The notes beneath the pieces were generated by a model. The model ran no database searches, was not told where the DNA came from, and was given only the letters and a program-made list of their open reading frames with translations. The position numbers were made by a program, and so were the translations under genes. Below are positions 35,282 to 43,093 of a stretch of DNA of 64,000 bases, one piece after another. Each line of letters opens with the position of its first letter. Position 1 is the stretch's first letter. This DNA is from Mariprofundus sp. KV (GTDB lineage: Bacteria > Pseudomonadota > Zetaproteobacteria > Mariprofundales > Mariprofundaceae): positions 214,559 to 278,558 of the forward strand of contig NZ_VWNB01000001.1 of NCBI RefSeq assembly GCF_013387475.1, written 5' to 3'.

Positions 35282-35947
35282 ATGCAACATAAGATCATCC
35301 AGGACTATAACGAAGCGGTCTATGACACGGATCGCGACAAAGCCCTTGAGGTGATTAACCGCGCCCTTGCCGATGGCATAACCCCCGAACAGATCGTCTT
35401 TGATGTCATTATCCCCGCCATGGAAGCGATGATGGCGTCGATCAGCAAGGATTTTGACGCCAATCTTGCCCAGCATTTCATGGCTGCCCAGATCGCATCG
35501 GAAGTGACCGAGGAGATGATCTCGCGCTTCCAGAATCCTCCTGAATCACTCGGCACCATTGTCATCGGCACCTCGGTTGGCGATATGCATACACTCGGCA
35601 AACGCATCGTATCCGGCTGTCTGCGCTCGATGATGATCGATGTGGTGGATCTGGGGGTAAACGTCAAACCCGAAACCTTTGTTGATAAAGCCGTTGAGAT
35701 CAATGCCCCGGTCATTGCCATCTCCTCGATGATGATGCACACCGCCACCAGTGAAAACGGCTGCCTGCGGGTGCGCGAAATCCTTAAAGAGCGCGGACTT
35801 GAGGATAAAATCAAACTTGTTGTCGGAGGTGCTCCTTTCCGCTGGGACAACGATCTCTACAAAACTGTTGGTGCTGATGCCTGGGCTGATAACGGCATCT
35901 CTGCAGGCGAAATGATCAAGAAATTTGTTCTGGAGTCCCGCTCATGA
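35282..35947 (+). CDS. Corrinoid protein of a methyltransferase system (MtbC/MttC-like)
   Basis: The 221-residue protein has a helical cap (1-85) and a B12-binding Rossmann domain. The base-off/His-on motif is GDMHTLG with Asp 101 and His 103, followed by ISSMMM (about 148) and VVGGAP (about 182). These are the DxHxxG-SxL-GG marks of methyl-carrying corrinoid proteins. It should shuttle a methyl group between a donor-specific methyltransferase and an acceptor enzyme. The stop overlaps the next gene by 4 bases. Confidence 0.92.
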   Translation: MQHKIIQDYNEAVYDTDRDKALEVINRALADGITPEQIVFDVIIPAMEAMMASISKDFDANLAQHFMAAQIASEVTEEMISRFQNPPESLGTIVIGTSVGDMHTLGKRIVSGCLRSMMIDVVDLGVNVKPETFVDKAVEINAPVIAISSMMMHTATSENGCLRVREILKERGLEDKIKLVVGGAPFRWDNDLYKTVGADAWADNGISAGEMIKKFVLESRS

Positions 35948-36975
35948 TTACCGGCATGGAGAGGCTGGTTGCAGCCATCAACGGTGAAAAATCCGACCGT
36001 ATTCCGGTCTTCTGCAATCTGCTCGATCAGGGTGCAGATGAGCTGGGTATCGCATCACTGCAGGAGTATTACGCAAATGGCGAACATGTCGCCGAAGCGC
36101 AGCTGAGGATGCGCGAGAAATATGGCTACGACAACGTATGGAGTCTCTTCTATGTCGGCAAAGAGGCTGAACTGCTCGGTTGTGAGAAGATCACCTTCTC
36201 CAAAGGCGGACCACCCAATGTCGAGGATTACGTCATCAAAAACTATGACGACATCGTCAACCTTGAGATTCCCGACGATATCTCCGCACTTCCCGCCTTT
36301 GAGGAGAATCTCAAATGTCTGAATATCCTTAAGCGCGAGGTAGGTGGTAAACAGCCGATCTGCGCCTATCTCACCTCAGGCATCACCCTGCCTGCTATTC
36401 TGATGGGCATGGACAAGTGGCTGGAGCTGCTGCTTATGGGGCCAACCGATATCCGTGATCTGTTGATTGCCAAATGCTCGGAGTTTTTCCAGAAAGAGAT
36501 TGATGCCTTCCGCAAAGCCGGTGCGGATGTACTGGTCTATTCTCAACCCTTTGGTTCAACCGACATCATGCCGATGCGGCTGATCAAGGAGTTGACGCTG
36601 CCATCGATGAAGATGGATATTGAACCGGGAGGTGTCGGTGGCCTTGTCTACTACTGCGGCAGCTCTCCCTTCAACAACGTGATCGACATGATGATCAAAG
36701 AGCTCGGTATCGGTGTCTTTTACTTGAGCCCCAAGGATGATATTGCCGAAGCCAAAAAGATCATCAACGGTCGTGCGCTCACCTGCGGTGTGATCAACGA
36801 CATCAAGCTGGTGAGCTGGAGCCGCGAGGAGATCCGTGCCGAGGTCAAACGCATGTGTGAGGCCGGCATGCCGGGTGGCAAGTTCCTCTTCGGCACACTG
36901 GTGATGCCGTATGATATTCCCAAACAGAATATCAGAGCCATGCTGGAGGCAGCCTATGAATATGGCAGTTACTGA
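35944..36975 (+). CDS. Uroporphyrinogen-decarboxylase-fold methyltransferase (MtaA-like)
   Basis: The 343-residue protein belongs to the UroD/MtaA family: ERLVAAINGEKSDRIPVFCN start, DADVLVYSQPFG-like segment, and the GLVYYCGSSPFNNVI strand near 234. In MtaA this strand carries HxC zinc ligands; here it reads Tyr 236-Tyr-Cys 238. The late Cys (usual GCGIP) is replaced in FGTLVMPYDIPKQNI. So the zinc site for thiol activation may be altered, and the protein could act on a donor (like O-demethylase MT-I) rather than a thiol. It is not HemE. It overlaps its neighbours on both sides. Confidence 0.85.
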   Translation: MITGMERLVAAINGEKSDRIPVFCNLLDQGADELGIASLQEYYANGEHVAEAQLRMREKYGYDNVWSLFYVGKEAELLGCEKITFSKGGPPNVEDYVIKNYDDIVNLEIPDDISALPAFEENLKCLNILKREVGGKQPICAYLTSGITLPAILMGMDKWLELLLMGPTDIRDLLIAKCSEFFQKEIDAFRKAGADVLVYSQPFGSTDIMPMRLIKELTLPSMKMDIEPGGVGGLVYYCGSSPFNNVIDMMIKELGIGVFYLSPKDDIAEAKKIINGRALTCGVINDIKLVSWSREEIRAEVKRMCEAGMPGGKFLFGTLVMPYDIPKQNIRAMLEAAYEYGSY

Positions 36976-37570
36976 AAACGCAGAACAGCCTGAGAGACTG
37001 CTGCTGATCGGATGCGGCATTCTGCAGAAGGAGATCCGCTACCTGATCGAGAAAAACAGCTGGCAGATGGACACCTCTTTCATGCGCTCCGCCCTGCACA
37101 ACAATATCGGCAAGCTGGAGAAAGGGCTGACCGGATCGCTGGCCAAACGGGCTGATCGTGAGACCATCGTCTTTTACGGCTGCTGCCACCCCGATATGGA
37201 TCGTATTATTGAAAAGGGCAATTCTCTCCGTACACCCGGCCAGAACTGTGTGGATATCCTGCTCGGTCGCGAACTGTTTGATCTTGAACTGGAGCGGGGC
37301 GCTTTTTTCCTGCTCGAGGAGTGGGCCCAGCGCTGGAGTCCGATCACCGAGATGGTGTTCGGTAAAAACCCGGAGGTGATCCGCTCGGTATTTCAGGAGG
37401 CGCACAAATATATCCTCGCCATCCGCACTCCCTGCTCTGATGATTTCAGTGAAGAGGCGCAGGAAGTTGCCTCCATTGTCGGACTTCCCCTGCAGTGGAT
37501 GGATGTAGGGTTGGAGCATCTTGAATCAACGCTCGATCAAACCATGCAGAAGAAGTTAAAGAGTCGCTAA
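36956..37570 (+). CDS. DUF1638 domain protein
   Basis: The 204-residue soluble protein shows the DUF1638 pattern: LLLIGCGILQKEIRYLIEKN, HNNIGKLEKGL, IVFYGCCHPDMD, GQNCVDILLGRELFDLE and LEEWAQRW. The domain is known mainly beside corrinoid proteins and UroD-type methyltransferases, but its activity is not established. Conserved Cys in GCG, GCCHP and NCVD may bind a metal or act as methyl acceptors (inference). ATG 36956 follows ggaggcag and overlaps the upstream gene by 20 bases. The next gene starts 3 bases after its stop. Confidence 0.85.
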   Translation: MNMAVTENAEQPERLLLIGCGILQKEIRYLIEKNSWQMDTSFMRSALHNNIGKLEKGLTGSLAKRADRETIVFYGCCHPDMDRIIEKGNSLRTPGQNCVDILLGRELFDLELERGAFFLLEEWAQRWSPITEMVFGKNPEVIRSVFQEAHKYILAIRTPCSDDFSEEAQEVASIVGLPLQWMDVGLEHLESTLDQTMQKKLKSR

Positions 37571-37573
37571 CTG

Positions 37574-39676
37574 ATGAGCGAGCTTGAGCAAGCGCCAGAG
37601 AGGGATGAAGAGCTAAGCCGCCTGCAACAGCGCATGAAGAAGCTGGCCATGGAGAAATCCTACTATCAGCTGGTTATGCAGATGATCACCCGCATCAGCG
37701 AGAACCGTGGGCTGGGCAACGTGGTCAACAACCTGTTGATGAACACCGTTGATATTCTCGGCGGCAGTAACCTCAAGCTCTACTACCAGATGGGCGGAAA
37801 ATATTACTATGCGGATGTGCTCGGCGAAGAGAGAGAGCTGGCGCAGATTGATGATGAGGCTGTCATGCGCGCCTATCAGAGCGGCCAGACAGAGGAGATC
37901 GAGGGGAGCTTTGAAGAGACGCTGCTGAATACGCCCGAGTTTACCCACTCCTACACCTGGATATTCCCACTCAAAGCCGCCAGTGAAGTCATTGGCGTAC
38001 TGAAGATGGAAAACCTGCATATCAACATGCGTGAACTGCACGAACATCTGCCCGCCTTCTTCAACTTTGCCGCCCTTATCCTGAAGAACGAGATTCTTAG
38101 TGAATCCGCCCTGCGCAAAGCCAACCTCACCCTTGAAGGAGAGGTGCTCACGCGCAAAGAGAAAGAGAGGGAGCTGGTAGAGGCCAAATCCGGACTGGAA
38201 GCGGCTGTGGCCGAGCGCACAGCCGAGCTTTCGAAAAATAAAGAGGAGCTCGATCTCTTTTTCACCTCGGCACTGGACCTGCTTTGCATTGCCGATACAG
38301 ATGGTCATTTCCGCAAGCTCAACCCTGAATGGGAGAATACACTAGGTTATCCTCTGGATGAGTTGGTGGGTCGTAAGTTTCTTGATCTGATTCATCCCGA
38401 TGATCTGGAAGGGACACTAAAGGCTATCTCCAGGCTCTCTGATCAAAACCCAGTGTTGAGTTTTTCCAACAGATACCGTCATAAAGATGGCAGCTACCGC
38501 TGGCTTGAGTGGCGTTCATATCCTGTAGGTTCAAGCATTTATGCCTCTGCGCGAGACATCACAGAACGTAAAAATATCGAACGTGTCGAACAGGCCCGGC
38601 TGCATCTGTTTCAATTCGCCCAGGATCACAGCATGGATGAGCTGCTGGAAGAGACACTCAATGAAGTGGAACGGCTGACCGGTAGCTGCATCGGCTTCTT
38701 CCACTTTGTCGAAGAGGATCAGGAGACTCTCTGGCTGCAGAACTGGTCAACCCGAACCAAAGCTGAATTCTGCAAGGCAGAGGGAAAAGGAGCGCACTAT
38801 CCGGTAGCGGATGCCGGCGTCTGGGCTGATGCGCTGCGCAACATGGAGCCATTGATTCACAACGATTATGCATCACTGCCCGATAAACATGGCATGCCCG
38901 AAGGACATGCCGAAGTGAACAGGGAGCTGGTTGTACCTGTACAGCGGGGTGAGCAGATCGTGGCGATCCTTGGCACCGGCAACAAACAGAGCGATTACAA
39001 CGATGAGGATGTGAAAACAGTCACCTTTCTGGCCGATCTGGCCTGGGATATCGCCGAGAAGAAACGTGCGGAAGAGGCGCTGGCCATCAATGAACGAAAT
39101 CTTTCAGATGCACAGCGCATGGGCCATCTGGGCAACTGGCGCTTGGATCTACTGTCCAATAAGCTGGAGTGGTCGGATGAGATTTATCGGATTTTTGAAA
39201 TTGATCCGCAACAATTTGAAGCCACCTATGAGGCCTTTCTCAATGCAATACACCCGGATGATCGGGAGATGGTCAATAAGGCCTATAATCAGTCACTACA
39301 GAATCGCAAGCCTTACGAAACCGTGCATCGGCTGCTCATGCCAGATGGCCGTGTGAAATATGTGCAGGAGCAGTGTGAGACGAATTTTGATAAGGAAGGG
39401 ATTGCGCTCTACTCCGTTGGAACAGTGCACGACATCACCGAACTCAAAGAGGCTGAAGCTGAGATCAAACGCTTTAATGCCGAACTGGAGCAGAAGGTGG
39501 CCGAACGAACCGGCAAGTTGAACGAAACCAACAAGCGGCTGGAGTCATTCAATGAACTGATGGCTGAACGCGAAATGCGGGTGATCGAGGTCAAGCAGGA
39601 GGTGAACCGCTTGAGCCGGAAGCTCGGTGAGCCGTTGCCTTACAAGGAGGTATGGGATGCGCTACAGGAGAAGTGA
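37574..39676 (+). CDS. GAF-PAS-GAF-PAS sensory protein without kinase domain
   Basis: The 700-residue cytosolic protein has a GAF-like domain (about 20-180), a coiled coil (180-230), a PAS domain (about 232-335; HPDDLEGT and RHKDGSYRWLEW with PAC end ITERK), a GAF2 domain (about 345-495), a PAS3 domain (about 505-625; LGNWRLDLLSNKLEWSDE, VHDITELKEAE) and a final coiled coil that ends in VNRLSRKLGEPLPY. There is no HisKA, HATPase, GGDEF, EAL or DNA-binding domain. It may signal to the two kinases encoded downstream. It lies directly after the methyltransferase genes. Confidence 0.85.
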   Translation: MSELEQAPERDEELSRLQQRMKKLAMEKSYYQLVMQMITRISENRGLGNVVNNLLMNTVDILGGSNLKLYYQMGGKYYYADVLGEERELAQIDDEAVMRAYQSGQTEEIEGSFEETLLNTPEFTHSYTWIFPLKAASEVIGVLKMENLHINMRELHEHLPAFFNFAALILKNEILSESALRKANLTLEGEVLTRKEKERELVEAKSGLEAAVAERTAELSKNKEELDLFFTSALDLLCIADTDGHFRKLNPEWENTLGYPLDELVGRKFLDLIHPDDLEGTLKAISRLSDQNPVLSFSNRYRHKDGSYRWLEWRSYPVGSSIYASARDITERKNIERVEQARLHLFQFAQDHSMDELLEETLNEVERLTGSCIGFFHFVEEDQETLWLQNWSTRTKAEFCKAEGKGAHYPVADAGVWADALRNMEPLIHNDYASLPDKHGMPEGHAEVNRELVVPVQRGEQIVAILGTGNKQSDYNDEDVKTVTFLADLAWDIAEKKRAEEALAINERNLSDAQRMGHLGNWRLDLLSNKLEWSDEIYRIFEIDPQQFEATYEAFLNAIHPDDREMVNKAYNQSLQNRKPYETVHRLLMPDGRVKYVQEQCETNFDKEGIALYSVGTVHDITELKEAEAEIKRFNAELEQKVAERTGKLNETNKRLESFNELMAEREMRVIEVKQEVNRLSRKLGEPLPYKEVWDALQEK

Positions 39677-40673
39677 AACCATAAACTATCACTGGCTGAG
39701 CCTGCTTCTGCTGCTGGCCTGCATGCCACTGCTGCTGCAGGGGTGCACAGAAAAAACCGAACCATTAAGCATCGACAAGCTGCGACTGGGCCTGCCACTG
39801 CAACCCTCCAGCTCTCTGGTTCTTGTGGCTACAGAAAAGGGTTATTTCAAACAGAGCGGGTTGGATGTTGAGCTAAGCAGCTACCCCAGCGGCAAACGTG
39901 CCCTGCTCGAAGGGCTGCTGCCGGGCAAGGTGGATATCGCTCTTGCAACCGAGGTACCGATTGCCGCTGCCGCCTTGCGTGGCGAGAAGTTCAATATCGT
40001 CGCCTCCACCTTCAGCGCCAGTAACGTCAACCGCCTGATTGCGCGCAAGGATGCAGGCATCGAAAATGCAGCGGATATCGCTGGCAAGCGCATTGCCACC
40101 CAGAAAGATTCGGCGGTGCACTACTTCCTGCATCTCTTCCTGCTTGAGCAGAACCTCTCCGAATCCGACATCCAACTCTCCTTTGCCAAAGCCGAAGCGC
40201 TTCCTCCTGCACTGGAGTGGGGCACAATCGATGCCTTCTCGATGCGCGAACCCTACATCAGTCAGGCCGCCCAGCGACTGCCAAACAATCATCTTATCTT
40301 TGCTGCGCCGGGCATCTACAAACAGTTCGATATTGTGGTTGTAAGGCCTGAGCTGCAACAGCAGCAGCCACAAATCGTTGAAAAATTCGTGCGTGCACTG
40401 CAGATGGCCGAACAGTTTGTTCAGCAGCAGCCCAAACAGGCACAGGCCATTGTGGCCGATAAGCTGGGCATTGAGGTTGCATCTGTTGCCGCAGCCTGGC
40501 CTCAATACAGCTTCCGGCTCGGCATGGATCAGACACTGCTACTACTGCTTGAGGATATCTCCCGCTGGATGCGTGCGGGAGAGGAGGGGCAGCAGACACC
40601 CAACTTTCTCGGCATGATGGTTTTTGACGGGCTGGAAAAGATCAAACCCAATGCCATTACTGTCTTCAGGTAG
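39657..40673 (+). CDS. ABC-type substrate-binding lipoprotein (NMT1/TauA-like)
   Basis: The 338-residue precursor has a signal peptide with lipobox LLQGC (Cys about 31). The mature part has the SsuA/TauA/THI5-like fold: LRLGLPLQPSSSLVLVATEKGYFKQ (key GYFK), LLPGKVDIALATEVP, DIAGKRIATQKDSA and the inter-lobe IDAFSMREPY. It should bind a small ligand in the periplasm. No permease or ATPase genes lie nearby, so a sensory role with the adjacent kinases is likely. ATG 39657 follows ggaggt by 5 bases and overlaps the upstream gene by 20 bases. Confidence 0.88.
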   Translation: MRYRRSETINYHWLSLLLLLACMPLLLQGCTEKTEPLSIDKLRLGLPLQPSSSLVLVATEKGYFKQSGLDVELSSYPSGKRALLEGLLPGKVDIALATEVPIAAAALRGEKFNIVASTFSASNVNRLIARKDAGIENAADIAGKRIATQKDSAVHYFLHLFLLEQNLSESDIQLSFAKAEALPPALEWGTIDAFSMREPYISQAAQRLPNNHLIFAAPGIYKQFDIVVVRPELQQQQPQIVEKFVRALQMAEQFVQQQPKQAQAIVADKLGIEVASVAAAWPQYSFRLGMDQTLLLLLEDISRWMRAGEEGQQTPNFLGMMVFDGLEKIKPNAITVFR

Positions 40674-40690
40674 GCGAAGAGGAGCATGAT

Positions 40691-43093
40691 TTGAGCATCC
40701 GCCATCGCCTGCAACTGCTTATCCTGCTGTTTATCACGGCCGGTGTGACTTCACTTGGCCTGCAGGAGTGGAGCCATCGGGTGATGGAGACATCGATAGC
40801 AACAGAGCACACCATCGATACCATTGAGCGTAAAGCCTATCAGCTCTCAATGCTTACCACGGACATTGCCGCAACGCCTAAAGAGCAGCGAGCGCAACAG
40901 CAGTGGCAGACAAGTTATCAACAGCTGCAAGCGCTGTTGCTGGATGCGCAAATTCAAAGTGTGAAAGGAACGCAACAACCGATCATCCAGCTTCGCAAGA
41001 GTATGAGTGATATGCAGCTGCAGCTGCAGCGGCTGATCAAGGCGGGTCAGGAGGTCGAGGGCAGCCGCTATTTTCAAGTTCGTCTTAATCGGGAGCTGCG
41101 CGCATCGATGTTGCAGGTGCAATCGATCATCTCCCACGCCACCACGATGCGCAATATCATTGATGAACATTATACTCTGGAGCTGCATAACATCCGCACA
41201 GCTTCGATGTTGATCACCGCCACTGCAATCATCCTGCTTGTGCTTCTGGCTGGCGTGATGCTACTCAGAATCATACGCGCTCTGAATATTCTTAAATCAG
41301 GCATCTCACGTTTTGCAGCTGGCGATCTTCATGAACCGATTCGCCTTCGATCAAAAGATGAGCTGGCAGAGGTCGCAGCCAGCCTGAACAGCATGGCACA
41401 CAGTCTCACCGACTCCATGGCCTCACGCGATCAGATGGAAGAGATCATAAAAGAGCGTACCGATGCGCTGCAGAAATCGAGATTGGCCGCCATCAGTGTG
41501 ATGGAAGATATCAATATTCAGCGCCATCAGACCGAAGAGGCGAGGCAGGCTCTGGAAACGCTGAACAGTGAACTTCAGGATGAGGTGAAGATAAGAAAAG
41601 CCAAAGAGAGTGAACTGCGCCGTAAAGAGGCGCTGCTCAGGCAGGCCAAATCCGGTGCCGAACAGGCCAGCCGCTCCAAGAGTATCTTTCTGGCCAATAT
41701 GAGCCATGAGCTGAGAACACCACTCAACGCCATTCTCGGTTTCTCACAACTGCTGCAGATGGATCCGGCTATGAGTGAGGCGAGCAAGGCAAACCTGCAG
41801 ACCATCAATCGCTCAGGCGCCCACCTGCTCACCTTGATCAACGATGTGCTCGACATGTCCAAGATCGAAGCGGGTAAAATCGACCTGCAGAATGACAGCT
41901 TCAATTTTGATGAGCTGATACGTGAGGCCATTGATATGATGGTGGTTCGTGCCTCCAGCAAGGGCATCAGCCTGGGGCTTGATGCCGACTCGAACTACCC
42001 GAAATTTATCTATGCTGATGCCGCAAAAATCCGTCAGATTCTTATCAACCTGCTTAGCAATGCTGTCAAATTTACGGAGCAGGGCGCTGTGAGCCTCCAC
42101 ATCTCAACTGAAGCGCCAAATGAGCAGGGTGAATTCACTCTCACCGGCAGCGTCACCGACAGCGGCATCGGCATCGCAGCCAAAGATCTGGATAAGGTGT
42201 TCGCCCCCTTCGAGCAGATCGTGCAGAAGGGTGAGGAGAAGATCGATCAGAAGGGCACAGGGCTGGGGCTCTCCCTCTGCAAACAGTTCATTGAGATGAT
42301 GGATGGTCATATCGAAGTGCAGAGCAAACTCAATGAAGGCTCCACCTTCACCTTCTCGATCAGGGTGAAAGAGGCGACAGCCTCTGAAATAGAGGAGATT
42401 ACACCCGCAACGAAGGGTCTGCCAACCGGGCTGGCTGCCGGTCAGAAAGCAATCAAGGTGCTGATTGCCGAGGATGACACGGCCAATGCCATTATTCTCG
42501 AGAGTGTGTTGCGCAAAGCCGGCCTGCAGACGCTGGTGGTTGCCAATGGTGAAGAGGCCATTGCACAATTTAAGGCTTGGAAACCCGACCTGATCTGTAT
42601 GGATCGACGTATGCCGGTCATGGATGGCAAAGAGGCCACCCGTCATATCCGTCAGGAGCCGGGAGGGGGTGATGTGAAGATCATTGCTGTTACCGCCGTG
42701 GCCTTCCGTGAAGAGCGGCAACAGATGTTTGATGCCGGCTGTGATGATCTGGTCAAAAAACCCTACGCCTTTGAAGAGATATTCCAGGCTATCGAGCGCA
42801 ATATTGAGATCGAATTCAGCTACCCTGGTGGAGAAGATGCCAGGCAGCCTGCTGACACAGAGAAGCAGCATCTGGATAAAGATGACTTTGCTGCCGCTAT
42901 CAGAGCGCTACCGGCTGCGTTGATAAAGCGGATACAGCAGTGTGCTCTGGAGCTGGATATGGATGGATTTGAGGCCACACTGCCTGAGGTGGAGGCGATC
43001 AACCCGCAATTGGCAGAGAGCTTGCGTAACTTACACAGGCAGCTTGATTATTCTGCTATACTTAAAGTACTGGAGGAGAATGGTCATGGTTGA
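40691..43093 (+). CDS. Membrane hybrid sensor histidine kinase
   Basis: The 800-residue protein starts at TTG 40691 after gaggag (the nearby ATG 40687 leads to an immediate stop). It has TM1 (7-24), a mostly helical periplasmic domain (25-165), TM2 (about 170-193), HAMP (to about 245), a coiled coil, HisKA with phospho-His in NMSHELRTPLNAIL (about 340), HATPase (about 450-560; GTGLGLSLCKQF), a receiver (about 588-705; phospho-Asp in MDRRMPVMDG) and a helical tail (740-795) like those in other hybrid kinases. It may sense the ligand-bound lipoprotein encoded just upstream. Confidence 0.9.
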   Translation: MSIRHRLQLLILLFITAGVTSLGLQEWSHRVMETSIATEHTIDTIERKAYQLSMLTTDIAATPKEQRAQQQWQTSYQQLQALLLDAQIQSVKGTQQPIIQLRKSMSDMQLQLQRLIKAGQEVEGSRYFQVRLNRELRASMLQVQSIISHATTMRNIIDEHYTLELHNIRTASMLITATAIILLVLLAGVMLLRIIRALNILKSGISRFAAGDLHEPIRLRSKDELAEVAASLNSMAHSLTDSMASRDQMEEIIKERTDALQKSRLAAISVMEDINIQRHQTEEARQALETLNSELQDEVKIRKAKESELRRKEALLRQAKSGAEQASRSKSIFLANMSHELRTPLNAILGFSQLLQMDPAMSEASKANLQTINRSGAHLLTLINDVLDMSKIEAGKIDLQNDSFNFDELIREAIDMMVVRASSKGISLGLDADSNYPKFIYADAAKIRQILINLLSNAVKFTEQGAVSLHISTEAPNEQGEFTLTGSVTDSGIGIAAKDLDKVFAPFEQIVQKGEEKIDQKGTGLGLSLCKQFIEMMDGHIEVQSKLNEGSTFTFSIRVKEATASEIEEITPATKGLPTGLAAGQKAIKVLIAEDDTANAIILESVLRKAGLQTLVVANGEEAIAQFKAWKPDLICMDRRMPVMDGKEATRHIRQEPGGGDVKIIAVTAVAFREERQQMFDAGCDDLVKKPYAFEEIFQAIERNIEIEFSYPGGEDARQPADTEKQHLDKDDFAAAIRALPAALIKRIQQCALELDMDGFEATLPEVEAINPQLAESLRNLHRQLDYSAILKVLEENGHG

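Noticed and set aside
42942-43085. Upstream start for the second hybrid kinase
   Set aside because: The extra residues are out-of-frame sequence of the preceding kinase; the receiver domain begins just after ATG 43086.
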